The notes under the pieces were generated by a model. The model did not search any database and was not told the DNA's origin. It saw only the letters and a program-made list of their open reading frames with translations. Below, one piece after another: positions 36,847-45,365 of a stretch of DNA of 64,000 nt (the stretch's first letter is position 1; every line of letters begins with the position of its first letter). The DNA lies in contig NZ_CP102931.1 of the NCBI RefSeq assembly GCF_024734665.1, forward strand, positions 5,888,001 to 5,952,000. Reading direction: 5' to 3'. The position numbers and the translations under genes were made by a program. The DNA comes from Variovorax paradoxus. Lineage in GTDB: Bacteria > Pseudomonadota > Gammaproteobacteria > Burkholderiales > Burkholderiaceae_C.

Positions 36847-38148
36847 ATGCGCGTGATCGTTCTTGGCGCCGGCCTGCTCGGCGTGACCTCGGCTTACTAC
36901 CTCCAGCAACTCGGCCACGAAGTGACCGTGATCGACCGGCAGGCCACCCCGGCCGCCGAAACCAGCTTCGCCAACGGTGGGCAGATCTCCGTCAGCCACG
37001 CCGAGCCCTGGGCCAACCCCAGCGCACCGCTCAAGGTGCTGCAATGGCTGGGCAAGGAAGACGCCCCGCTGCTCTTCCGCATCCGCGCCGACATGCGCCA
37101 ATGGCTCTGGGGCCTTCAGTTCCTGCGCGAATGCACGCCAGCGCGCACCCGTCACAACATCGAGCAGATCGTGCGTCTCGGAACATACAGCCGCTCGATG
37201 TTGCAACAGTTGCGCCGCGACACCGGCCTCAACTACGACCAGCGCACGCAGGGCATCCTGCACTTCTACACGACGCAAAAAGAGTTCGACGGCGCCCTCG
37301 CGCCCGCCGAGCAGATGCGTGCCCTGGGCTGCGAGCGCCAGGTCATCTCGGCCGACGAGGCCGTAAAGATCGAGCCCGCCCTCGCCCACATCCGCCCGCA
37401 GCTGGCCGGCGCCACCTACACGGCCGAGGACGAGTCCGGCGACGCCAACCGCTTCGCGCGTGAGCTTGTGGGCCTGGCCACTGCGGCGGGCGTGAAGTTC
37501 CTGATGAGCCACACCGTGACCGCGCTGCGCGAGGCCGGCGGCAGCATCGACCACGTCGAAGCCACCGACAGCGAAGGCCGCTTCCAGCGTATTCGCGGCG
37601 ATGCCTTCGTGCTGGCGATGGGTTCGCTGAGTCCGCTGTATGCGGCGCCGCTGGGCATCCGCCTGCCGATCTACCCGGCCAAGGGCTATTCGGTGACGCT
37701 GCCGGTCAAGGACGCATCGAAGGCCCACCAGGTCTCGCTGACCGACGACGAATTCAAGCTCGTGTTCTCGCGCTACACCTCGGAGTCGGGCGACCGCCTG
37801 CGCATTGCCGGCACGGCCGAACTCAACGGCTACGACCGCGACCTGAACCGCGTGCGTTGCGAAGCCATCGTGCGCCGCGTCGAAGAACTGTTCCCCGGCG
37901 CCGGCGACACCACGCAAGCCCAGTTCTGGACCGGCCTGCGCCCCGCCACGCCGAGCAACGTGCCCCTGATCGGCAAGACAAAACTGCCGAACCTGTTCCT
38001 CAATACGGGCCACGGCACGCTCGGCTGGACGCATGCCTGTGGCTCGGGCAAGTCGATTGCGCGGATCGTGAGCGGGCTGGCGCCGGAGGTCGATTTCACC
38101 TTTACGGGAATGCCGGCGCCCGCGCCGCGAACGCTGCAACCGGCCTGA
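36847..38148 (+). CDS. dadA: D-amino acid dehydrogenase, small-subunit type (DadA-like)
   Basis: This 433-residue flavoprotein of the DAO family begins MRVIVLGAGLLGVTSAYYL, with the FAD loop, then VTVIDRQ and TSFANGGQISVSHAEPW, the DadA signature. GLRPATPSNVPLIG and NTGHGTLGWTHACGSGK are the C-terminal FAD block. The enzyme removes the amino group from D-amino acids and passes electrons to the respiratory chain at the inner membrane. Start 36847 was chosen over an upstream in-frame ATG because the riboswitch lies there. Control by glycine suggests glycine or a related amino acid as a real substrate. Confidence 0.9.
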   Translation: MRVIVLGAGLLGVTSAYYLQQLGHEVTVIDRQATPAAETSFANGGQISVSHAEPWANPSAPLKVLQWLGKEDAPLLFRIRADMRQWLWGLQFLRECTPARTRHNIEQIVRLGTYSRSMLQQLRRDTGLNYDQRTQGILHFYTTQKEFDGALAPAEQMRALGCERQVISADEAVKIEPALAHIRPQLAGATYTAEDESGDANRFARELVGLATAAGVKFLMSHTVTALREAGGSIDHVEATDSEGRFQRIRGDAFVLAMGSLSPLYAAPLGIRLPIYPAKGYSVTLPVKDASKAHQVSLTDDEFKLVFSRYTSESGDRLRIAGTAELNGYDRDLNRVRCEAIVRRVEELFPGAGDTTQAQFWTGLRPATPSNVPLIGKTKLPNLFLNTGHGTLGWTHACGSGKSIARIVSGLAPEVDFTFTGMPAPAPRTLQPA

Positions 38149-38154
38149 CCGCGT

Positions 38155-39435
38155 TCAATCGTTGGCAGTGAACACCGTCAACACCCCGGTATAGCCATAC
38201 AGATGGTGTCGGGCAATCTCGCCCGCAGCGAAGAACCCGACCAGCGGCACATCGCCCAGCGCATGCCGCACGATCTGCAATTCGGCGCCCGGTGCGCCGA
38301 AGTGCGGCCCGCCGCGCCCGGAGCAGCTCACATACACCGCCCCTGCGATGCGCCGTGCCGGATGCGGCGCCGCCTCGGCCTCGCCCGCAGCCACGGCGCG
38401 CGCGGTGGCGAGCGTCTGCTCTTCGGGCTCCAGCTCCTCGCGGATTTCCGCGCAGATGCGCATCAGGTCGGCCCGCGCGGCCTGCGCGTTGCGGCGGCAG
38501 AAGGTCAGCCGCATGCCGGCTTCGGCCACGTCGGCAATGGCGATGCCGCGCCGCGTCGGGTCCAGCCCGATGATGTGGCGCACCAGCACGTCGGCGCCCA
38601 GGTCGCCGGTGCGGCGGATGCCGTCGCTACCGGCATCGGCCAGGCCGACCAGCGTGTTGCGCACGGCGTCGATGGCCTCCTGTGGGCGTTCGAGCGACAC
38701 CTGCAGATCGGCCAGCAGCACGTCGAGCGCAGGCTCGCCGTCGAGCTTCAGCAGCAGATTGCCGTCGGCCTCGGTGATCTCGCGCTCGCGCACCGCCCCC
38801 GAGCGCAGCGGCTGGCAGCCCTGCGTGACGCGCGACACCAGCCGCACGCCTTCGCCGAACACCACGCCCGACAGGCCGCCCGAAAACACCCCGCCCGCCG
38901 CCCCGTGCCCGCGGATGTTGCCGTTACCGCCAACGGCGAACTGCAGCGCACTGCCGCGCCCCGAAGACAACCCGCCGAACAGATAGCCTGTATCGGTGCG
39001 CCCCGCCATCTCGGCGATCAGCTCGGCCAGGTCGGGCGTTGCCGGGTCGGCATGCACCAGCGCCGTGTGCGCCTCGAAGCCGCTCATTTCCGAATTGCCC
39101 AGCGGTGCCACGCCGGAGAACACGCGGTACTGGTCGCTCGGCAGCGCGCAGAGCATCAAGGTCATGCCGGGTTCGTCGAAATACTCGGCGTTGTTGGCCG
39201 ACACGCCGATGCCGACGGTGCCCGACCAGTCGGTCACTTCGGGCAGCTCGGCGCTCAGGTGGTCGAGGATGTCCTGCGCCTCGCTCGCATAGTGGTCGGT
39301 GATGTAGAGCAGCCCCAGCGTCGGCGACGAGGCGTAGTCGGGCAGGGCCATCTGTGCGCGCAGCTGGGCCAGCACGAGGCCGGCCGCCATGCGCCATTGC
39401 GGATGGGTGGCATGACCGGAGGGAAACAACTTCAT
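38155..39435 (-). CDS. FIST-domain sensory protein
   Basis: The 426-residue protein has a FIST N domain (LGLLYITDHYASEAQDIL, TGYLFGGLSSGRGS) and a FIST C domain (near AVYVSCSGRGG and PLVGFFAAGEIARH). FIST domains are thought to bind small ligands, perhaps amino acids, in signalling proteins. No kinase or output domain is attached. Start 39435 (MKLFPSG) was preferred to a TTG 12 bases upstream. It is convergent with dadA, with six bases between stops. The proximity to amino-acid genes is suggestive only. Confidence 0.88.
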   Translation of the reverse strand: MKLFPSGHATHPQWRMAAGLVLAQLRAQMALPDYASSPTLGLLYITDHYASEAQDILDHLSAELPEVTDWSGTVGIGVSANNAEYFDEPGMTLMLCALPSDQYRVFSGVAPLGNSEMSGFEAHTALVHADPATPDLAELIAEMAGRTDTGYLFGGLSSGRGSALQFAVGGNGNIRGHGAAGGVFSGGLSGVVFGEGVRLVSRVTQGCQPLRSGAVREREITEADGNLLLKLDGEPALDVLLADLQVSLERPQEAIDAVRNTLVGLADAGSDGIRRTGDLGADVLVRHIIGLDPTRRGIAIADVAEAGMRLTFCRRNAQAARADLMRICAEIREELEPEEQTLATARAVAAGEAEAAPHPARRIAGAVYVSCSGRGGPHFGAPGAELQIVRHALGDVPLVGFFAAGEIARHHLYGYTGVLTVFTAND

Positions 39436-39480
39436 GATGCGTGCCAACCCGTTCTCTTCAACAAATGGATGTGTATGACG

Positions 39481-40230
39481 TCAACGCCGGGCGGAGGTTC
39501 GCTTGCGCGCGGCTGTCGATGTCTTCTTTTTGGCAGCCGGCGCTGCAGCCTTCTTGGCCGCAGCAGGCTTGCGGGCGGCCGTTGTTGCCGGCTTGCCCAT
39601 GACCTTGCCGACCGCATCGGCCAGCGGCTGGGCCATGGCCGGCACCTTCAGCTGGGCCGCGTCCTGCAGCGCCGAGCTGGCGATCTGCTGGAACTGTTCG
39701 GTGAGCGAGCCCCACCACTGCATGGGATCGACCACGCCGGCGCCGTCGGCCGCCGCGGTCTTTGCCTTGGCCGAAGCCGGCCTGCTGCGCGGCTTCGTCG
39801 GTGCTGGAGCCTCTTCTTCGGGCATCTCGTCCTCTTCCTCGACCTCTTCGGGTTCGGGCTCCGGAGCTGCCGCGGCAGGCGCCGGCGCCATCGCGGCTGC
39901 CTGCTTGGTGAACGCGCTGGCGATGTCTTCCATCCGCACGTTCATGCCGCGCAGCGTCGACAACGTCATCTTCTGCACTTCGAGCGCCTGGATCGTGGCC
40001 TTGAGGGCATGGCCGTTCTGCTCGAGCCAGTACTGCACCGTCTTGAGCTCCTGGATGCGCTTGTCGACTTCTTCCACGCTCAGCGTGGGCGCCACCCAGC
40101 TCGCGAGGCTCGGGATTCCCGGCACAGAACCGGCTCCCGTGCCCGATGCGGCGCCACCGGCGAGGTTCTTCAGGAAGTCGAATCCGGGGACGAACTGGCT
40201 GAAGTCGAAGGGCTTGCTGGCGGTGCTCAT
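39481..40230 (-). CDS. phaM: PhaM-like polyhydroxyalkanoate granule protein
   Basis: The 249-residue protein begins MSTASKPFDFSQFVPGFDFL and has SVEEVDKRIQELKTVQYWLEQN (71-93 region), the PhaM/PHB-associated domain. A glutamate- and proline-rich linker follows. The C-terminal alanine-lysine tail (PAAAKKAAAPAAKKKTSTA) resembles histone H1 and would bind DNA. PhaM of Ralstonia attaches PHB granules to the nucleoid and activates PhaC. A clear ribosome site (CCAGGAG) precedes the ATG. Confidence 0.88.
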   Translation of the reverse strand: MSTASKPFDFSQFVPGFDFLKNLAGGAASGTGAGSVPGIPSLASWVAPTLSVEEVDKRIQELKTVQYWLEQNGHALKATIQALEVQKMTLSTLRGMNVRMEDIASAFTKQAAAMAPAPAAAAPEPEPEEVEEEDEMPEEEAPAPTKPRSRPASAKAKTAAADGAGVVDPMQWWGSLTEQFQQIASSALQDAAQLKVPAMAQPLADAVGKVMGKPATTAARKPAAAKKAAAPAAKKKTSTAARKRTSARR

Positions 40231-40322
40231 GCGGGTGGTCTCCTGGGTGGGTTTTCTTGTGTTGCCAGCTTACTCCAAGCCTCCGGCCTTTTGGCCTGGA
40301 CCTCCCCACCTTTTACCTGCCG

Positions 40323-41768
40323 TCAGAGCTCGTTTCGGACCTTGCTGAAGACCTTCCAGAAGGTCGCATCCTGCGACGTGGCGAAGTTGATCCGCATCAT
40401 GGTGCTCGGCGGCCGGCGCGCATGGAACAGCGAGCCTGGCGCCAGCAGGTAGCCCTGGTCGAGCATGCGCTGCGTGAGCGCATCGGTGTCCACGCCCGTA
40501 TCGACCCAGCCGAACAGCCCAGCCGGCTCCGAGGCGAAGGTGCAGCCGTGCGACATCGCCAGCTTCACCGCCCGCCCCCGCGCCCCGTCGAGGCGGATGC
40601 GCACGCGCTCCGAGTGCCGGCGCAGCTGCCCCTGGTCGATGCACCACGACAAAGCCCGCTCGAACAGCGTGGGCGAGGTGAGCGTGGCCAGCAGCTTGGT
40701 TTCCAGCAGCCGCTCCTTCAGCGCGGGCGGCGCCGCCAGGAAGCCGATTCGCCAGTTGGGCGCCAGGATCTTCGCGAAGCCGCTCACGTAGATGGTGCGC
40801 TGCAGCCCGTCGAGCGCGCTGAGCCGGGTGGCGTGCTCGGGCGCAAGGTGGCTGTAGGTGTCGTCCTCGACGATGTGGAAGTCGTATTCGTTGGCCAGCT
40901 TCAGCACGCGGTGCGCGCTGCCCGGCGTGAGGCTGTAGCCGGTCGGGTTGTGCAGCACGCTCACACTGACGAAAAGCTTTGGGCTGTGCAGCGCGCAGTA
41001 CTGCGCCATCACCTCCAGGTCGGGCCCGTCGGCGCGCCGCGGCACCGGCAGGATGCGCATGCCCAGCGCCTCCAGCCGCGCGAACTCCAGCGCCCAGCCC
41101 GGCTCCTCGACCATCACCGGGTCGCCCGCGCGCAGCAGCGTGCGGCTCACGATGTCCAGCGCATGCGTGGCGCCGATGGTGGTCACTATCTGGTCGGGCG
41201 AGGCCGGCACGTTGATGCCCACCAGCTTCTGCGAGAGGCTGCGCCGCAGGCTCATGTCGCCGGCCGGCTCGCCGTACTGGAGCGACAGCTCCTGCAGGGC
41301 GGCTGTACTGGTCATGCGCCGCACGGCCGTGGGCATGAAGGTGGACGACATCCAGTCCGGCGGAAACACGCCCATGCCCGGCTGCGGCTTGTCGCTCGGG
41401 CGGTGGAACATGCTGCGTATCAGCGAGCTCGCGTCGGCCGGTATGCGCGAGGCCATCATCTGCACCGCCATCGCCGCTGGCATGCCGCTCGCGCCACCGG
41501 CGTCCGCGCCGTGGTTCGGGCGGCCGTCCTGTACCGGCGCCGAATCCCGCACATAGAAGCCGCGCTGCCGGCGGGCCTCGACCAGCCCCTGCGCCAGCAG
41601 CTGGTCGTACGCGGCAACGACGGTGTACGGGCTCACGCCCTGCTGCCGGGCGCATTCGCGCACCGAGGGCAGGCGGGCGCCGGGCGGCAGCAGGCGGGTG
41701 CGGATGCGCTCGGCCAGGCGGTCGGCCAGTTGCCCCGTCAGCGACTGTGTGGAGGTGCGTGTCAGCAT
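40323..41768 (-). CDS. MocR-type GntR/aminotransferase transcriptional regulator
   Basis: This 481-residue regulator has an N-terminal winged helix (QLADRLAERIRTRLLPPGARLPSVRECARQ...SPYTVVAAYDQL) and a C-terminal class I aminotransferase-like domain. VEDDTYSHLA gives the PLP-binding aspartate and VSGFAKILAPNWRIGF the PLP lysine. MocR proteins bind PLP or its adduct with an amino acid and activate or repress nearby genes. It is divergent from the LysE gene at 41882. ATG 41768 was chosen because a TTG at 41813 would lie inside the operator-like repeats. Confidence 0.9.
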   Translation of the reverse strand: MLTRTSTQSLTGQLADRLAERIRTRLLPPGARLPSVRECARQQGVSPYTVVAAYDQLLAQGLVEARRQRGFYVRDSAPVQDGRPNHGADAGGASGMPAAMAVQMMASRIPADASSLIRSMFHRPSDKPQPGMGVFPPDWMSSTFMPTAVRRMTSTAALQELSLQYGEPAGDMSLRRSLSQKLVGINVPASPDQIVTTIGATHALDIVSRTLLRAGDPVMVEEPGWALEFARLEALGMRILPVPRRADGPDLEVMAQYCALHSPKLFVSVSVLHNPTGYSLTPGSAHRVLKLANEYDFHIVEDDTYSHLAPEHATRLSALDGLQRTIYVSGFAKILAPNWRIGFLAAPPALKERLLETKLLATLTSPTLFERALSWCIDQGQLRRHSERVRIRLDGARGRAVKLAMSHGCTFASEPAGLFGWVDTGVDTDALTQRMLDQGYLLAPGSLFHARRPPSTMMRINFATSQDATFWKVFSKVRNEL

Positions 41769-41809
41769 GCGTTTTTTGGGCTGTGCCGGCTTCTGTGTCG
41801 AAGGAGTGA

Positions 41810-41859
41810 CCAATACAGATTGCCCGATTGTTCGACCAACTGTACTGGAACTGTAATGG
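41810..41859. promoter_or_regulatory. operator-like repeats between MocR and LysE genes
   Basis: Two direct copies, AACTGTACTGG (41838-41848) and AACTGTAATGG (41849-41859), lie end to end. An inverted copy, CCAATACAGATT (41810-41821), lies 16 bases to the left. MocR regulators such as GabR and PdxR bind direct repeats in the space between divergent genes, so this is a good candidate for MocR binding. Confidence 0.6.
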
Positions 41860-41881
41860 TCTCAAGTTTAGAGTGTGTGTC

Positions 41882-42481
41882 ATGAACTGGCAAGAATTCA
41901 CCGCGCTGCTGGTGCTGGCCACGGCGATGAGTTTCTCGCCCGGTCCCAACACCACGCTCTCCACCGCCCTGGCGGCCAATGGCGGCCTGCCGCGCGCCAT
42001 GCGCTTCGTGGTCGCGGTGCCAGTCGGCTGGACGCTGCTGCTGGCGCTGTGCGCCGCCGGCATCGGCGCGCTGGTGGTGGCAATGCCTTCGCTGCGCCTG
42101 GCCATCAAGGCGCTGGGCATCGGCTACCTGCTGTGGCTCGCGTACAAGCTCAGCGGCAGCGCCACGCTCGGCAAGGCCGACGGCGCCAAGCTGTCAGTCG
42201 GCTTCGGCCAGGGCGTGATGCTGCAGTTCGTGAACATCAAGGCCTGGCTGCTGGCGCTCACGCTGGTGGCCGGCTGGATCGCCGGGCAGCCCGATGCGCT
42301 GCGCCGCTTCGCCATCGTGGCGCCGGTGATGCTGACCTATGCCTTCGTCAGCAACTTCGCCTATGCACTGGTCGGCGCGCTGCTGCGCGAATGGCTGGCC
42401 AAGGGTTCGCGGCTGCTGTGGTTCAACCGCGCGATGGGCCTGGTACTGGTGCTGACAGCCTGGTGGATGGTGAGCGTATGA
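41882..42481 (+). CDS. LysE/RhtB-family amino-acid exporter
   Basis: The 199-residue inner-membrane protein begins MNWQEFTALLVLATAMSFSPGPNTTLST, with the SPGPN motif of LysE exporters, and has about six membrane helices. VNIKAWLLALTLVAGW is the second conserved segment. ATG 41882 follows the operator-like repeats. Its stop overlaps the next gene by four bases. It probably exports an amino acid sensed by MocR. Confidence 0.9.
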   Translation: MNWQEFTALLVLATAMSFSPGPNTTLSTALAANGGLPRAMRFVVAVPVGWTLLLALCAAGIGALVVAMPSLRLAIKALGIGYLLWLAYKLSGSATLGKADGAKLSVGFGQGVMLQFVNIKAWLLALTLVAGWIAGQPDALRRFAIVAPVMLTYAFVSNFAYALVGALLREWLAKGSRLLWFNRAMGLVLVLTAWWMVSV

Positions 42482-43428
42482 AGCTCGCCATGAAAGACGA
42501 AACGCTGGGCATGTGGCTCGGCGTTGTCGGCGTGGCCATGTTCGCCGTCACGCTGCCGATGACGCGCCTGGCCACCGGCACGCAAGACGCACCGCAGCTG
42601 TCGCCGTGGTTCGTCACGCTCGGGCGCGCGGCGCTGGCGGGCGTGCTGTCGGCCATCTTCCTGCTGGTAACGCGCTCGCCGCGGCCTGCTGCGCACCAGT
42701 GGAAGCCGCTGGCCTTCGCGGTGCTGGGCAATGCCATCGGCTTTCCGCTGCTGCTGGCATATGCGCTGCGCGTGGTCACCGCCAGCCACGCGGCAGTGGT
42801 GACTGCCCTGCTGCCGCTGGTCACGGCCGCCGTCGCGGCCTGGGTGCTGCACCAGCGAGCGCGGCTCGGCTTCTGGCTCTGCGCCATCGCGGGCAGCCTG
42901 CTGGTGGTGGCTTTCTCGGTGCTGCGCGCGAGCCAGAGCGGCCATGGCTTCGGCTTCGAGTGGGCCGATCTGCTGCTGGTCGGCGCGGTCATCGCCGCCT
43001 CCATCGGCTACATCTACGGCGCGCAGGTCACGCCGTCGCTGGGCGCCGAGCGCGTGATCTGCTGGGTCTGCGTGATGGCGCTGCCCTTCACGCTGCCGGC
43101 CACGCTGGCGCTGTGGCCGCAACAGCCCGTTGCCACGGCCTCGTGGCTGGGCTTTGTCTACGTCGGCACGTTCTCTATGTGGATCGGCTTCTTCGCCTGG
43201 TATCGCGGCCTGGCCCTGGGCGGCGCGCTGCGCGTGAGTCAGACCCAATTGCTGCAGCCCTTTCTCTCGATCCTCGCGTCGATCCCGCTGCTGGGCGAGC
43301 CGCTCGACATGGTCACGCTGGGCTTTGCCGTCGCGGTGGTGGCCACTGTGGTCATCGGCAAGCGCCTCTCGCAGCCGCAAGACAACAAGGCCCGCGTCGT
43401 ATACCGTGGCGACATCCAGCCGGATTGA
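42478..43428 (+). CDS. EamA/DMT-family transporter
   Basis: The 316-residue protein has ten predicted membrane helices in two EamA repeats. GVAMFAVTLPMTRLA opens the first, and WYRGLALGGALRVSQTQLLQPFLSILAS is the typical end of the second. It begins MKLAMKDETLG with ATGA overlap with the LysE gene. Members export amino acids or related metabolites. The substrate here is unknown, but the MocR setting suggests an amino acid. Confidence 0.9.
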   Translation: MKLAMKDETLGMWLGVVGVAMFAVTLPMTRLATGTQDAPQLSPWFVTLGRAALAGVLSAIFLLVTRSPRPAAHQWKPLAFAVLGNAIGFPLLLAYALRVVTASHAAVVTALLPLVTAAVAAWVLHQRARLGFWLCAIAGSLLVVAFSVLRASQSGHGFGFEWADLLLVGAVIAASIGYIYGAQVTPSLGAERVICWVCVMALPFTLPATLALWPQQPVATASWLGFVYVGTFSMWIGFFAWYRGLALGGALRVSQTQLLQPFLSILASIPLLGEPLDMVTLGFAVAVVATVVIGKRLSQPQDNKARVVYRGDIQPD

Positions 43429-43488
43429 GCGCCGCTGCGCCCGCCTGCATTATTCGAATCTCACCTCACCGCCTGAAAGAAGAAAGCC

Positions 43489-44691
43489 ATGAACTGGAAA
43501 CTCGCCGCCCGCGCCGCCAAGATGAATCCCTCGGTGCTGCGCGAAATCCTCAAGGTCACCGAGCGCCCCGGCATCATCAGCCTGGCCGGCGGCCTGCCCT
43601 CGCCCAAGACCTTCCCGATCCAGGCTTTTGCCGACGCCTGCGCCGAAGTGCTGCACAACGACGGCCAGGCCGCCCTGCAATACGCCGCCAGCGAAGGCTA
43701 CGCGCCGCTGCGCCAGGCCGTGGCCGACATGCTGCCGTGGGACGTCGACGCCTCGCAGGTGCTCATCACCACCGGCTCGCAGCAGGGCCTCGACCTCGTG
43801 GCCAAGGTGCTGATCGATCCGGGCAGCAAGGTGCTGGTCGAAACGCCCACCTACCTCGGCGCGCTGCAGGCCTTCGGCCCGATGGAGCCGCACCCCGTGG
43901 GCGTGGCCAGCGACGACGACGGCGTGATCGTCGAAGACCTGGTGGCCAAGGCCAGGGACGCACGCTTCGTCTACCTGCTGCCCAACTTCCAGAACCCCAC
44001 CGGCCGCACCATGACCGAAGAGCGACGCGCTGCCGTGTCGGCCGCCGCCGCTGCTGCCAACCTGCCCATCGTCGAGGACAACCCCTACGGCGAACTCTGG
44101 TTCGACGAAGCCCCGCCGCTGCCGCTGGCCGCGCGCAACCCCGAAGGCGTGATCTACCTGGGCTCGTTCTCGAAGGTGCTGGCCCCCGGCCTGCGCCTGG
44201 GCTTCCTGGTGGCGCCCAAGTCCATCTACCCGAAGCTGCTGCAGGCCAAGCAGGCGGTCGACCTGCACACGCCGATCTTCACGCAGCGCATGGTCTCGGC
44301 CGTGATGAAGGACAAGTTCCTCGACCGCCACGTGCCCACCATCCGCGCCCTCTACAAGCGCCAGCGCGACGCGATGATCGCCGCGCTCAAGCGCGAGATG
44401 GCCGGCCTGGACGTGAAGTTCAACGCGCCCAAGGGCGGCATGTTCCTGTGGGCGCGCCTGCCCGAGGGCATCGACACCGTGACGCTGCTGCCCAAGGCGG
44501 TGGAGCGCAACGTGGCCTTCGTGCCCGGCGCGCCGTTCTACGCGGGCGAAGGCGATCCGCGCACGCTGCGCCTGTCGTTCGTGACGGCCAGCGAGGACGA
44601 AATCGACACCGCCATCGCCGCGCTGGCGCAGACGCTGCGCGAAGAGCTGGTGCTGCTCGGCGACACAAAGCTGGCCGCCGCGCAGGTCTGA
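43489..44691 (+). CDS. PLP-dependent aminotransferase, class I/II
   Basis: The 400-residue enzyme begins MNWKLAARAAKMNPSVLREILKVTERPGIISLAGGLPSP. LPNFQNPTGRTMT, VEDNPYGELWF and LGSFSKVLAPGLRLGF (PLP lysine) place it in the fold I family close to 2-aminoadipate/aromatic aminotransferases and the MocR domain. A good ribosome site lies before the ATG. It sits in a run of exporter genes, so it may interconvert the amino acid that they move. Confidence 0.92.
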   Translation: MNWKLAARAAKMNPSVLREILKVTERPGIISLAGGLPSPKTFPIQAFADACAEVLHNDGQAALQYAASEGYAPLRQAVADMLPWDVDASQVLITTGSQQGLDLVAKVLIDPGSKVLVETPTYLGALQAFGPMEPHPVGVASDDDGVIVEDLVAKARDARFVYLLPNFQNPTGRTMTEERRAAVSAAAAAANLPIVEDNPYGELWFDEAPPLPLAARNPEGVIYLGSFSKVLAPGLRLGFLVAPKSIYPKLLQAKQAVDLHTPIFTQRMVSAVMKDKFLDRHVPTIRALYKRQRDAMIAALKREMAGLDVKFNAPKGGMFLWARLPEGIDTVTLLPKAVERNVAFVPGAPFYAGEGDPRTLRLSFVTASEDEIDTAIAALAQTLREELVLLGDTKLAAAQV

Positions 44692-44714
44692 AAGCACAAC
44701 CCAGGAGCCTTCCC

Positions 44715-45353
44715 TTGATCGGCCTCGCAACGCTGTCGCTCTTCCTGCTCGCGGTTCTGGCGCTGTTCCTGTCGCCCGGCCCGAACATGGCTTTCGTGCT
44801 CTCGCACGGCGTGGCCCACGGCCCGCGCGGCGGTTTTGCGGCGGCCATCGGCATCTCGGCGGCAGACCTGGTGCACACGCTGTTCGCGGCCACCGGCGTC
44901 ACCGCGCTGGTGGCTGCGTGGCCGCCCTCGTTCGATGTGCTGCGCTATGCGGGCGCGCTGTACCTGATCTGGCTCGCTGCGCAGGCGCTGCGCAACGGTG
45001 GCGGACTTCGCATCAGTGCGCAGGCGCAGCCCGCCGGCTTTGGCCGCATCGTGCGCATGGCGCTGCTGAACAACCTCGTCAATCCGAAGGCGCTGCTGTT
45101 CTTCATGGTGTTCCTGCCGCAGTTCGTCGACCCCTCGTGCGGCAGCGTGCCGCTGCAGCTGGTGCAGCTCGGCGTGGTGCTGTCGATGGCCGCGCTGGCC
45201 TTCAACACGCTGCTGGGCGCATGCAGCGGCCAGGTCGGCCGCTGGCTGCACAACCGGCCCGGCGCGGCGCGCTTCCAGAGCGGCCTGCTGGCCGCCGTGA
45301 TGCTGGGGCTGGCCGTGCGCCTGCTCTTCCTCGATCGTCCTTCACCTCGCTGA
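44715..45353 (+). CDS. LysE-family exporter
   Basis: The 212-residue protein starts at a TTG (44715) with a CAGGAG ribosome site 7 bases before it; no ATG fits near. LALFLSPGPNMAFVLSHGV carries the family SPGPN motif and LLNNLVNPKALLFFMVFLPQF the second. It is 23 bases after the aminotransferase stop. It is the second of three LysE exporters in this stretch. Confidence 0.88.
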   Translation: MIGLATLSLFLLAVLALFLSPGPNMAFVLSHGVAHGPRGGFAAAIGISAADLVHTLFAATGVTALVAAWPPSFDVLRYAGALYLIWLAAQALRNGGGLRISAQAQPAGFGRIVRMALLNNLVNPKALLFFMVFLPQFVDPSCGSVPLQLVQLGVVLSMAALAFNTLLGACSGQVGRWLHNRPGAARFQSGLLAAVMLGLAVRLLFLDRPSPR

Positions 45354-45365
45354 AGAAGGTTTTCT

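Noticed and set aside
41769..41813. TTG start at 41813 for the MocR regulator
   Set aside because: It would place the N-terminus inside the operator-like repeats and add a proline/lysine stretch not typical of the family. The ATG at 41768 is a better fit.
42513..45353. A 946-codon open frame on the plus strand covering the EamA and aminotransferase genes
   Set aside because: Only its last 212 codons (from TTG 44715) look like protein. The rest is the off-frame shadow of the genes at 42478 and 43489, with many arginine and alanine runs.
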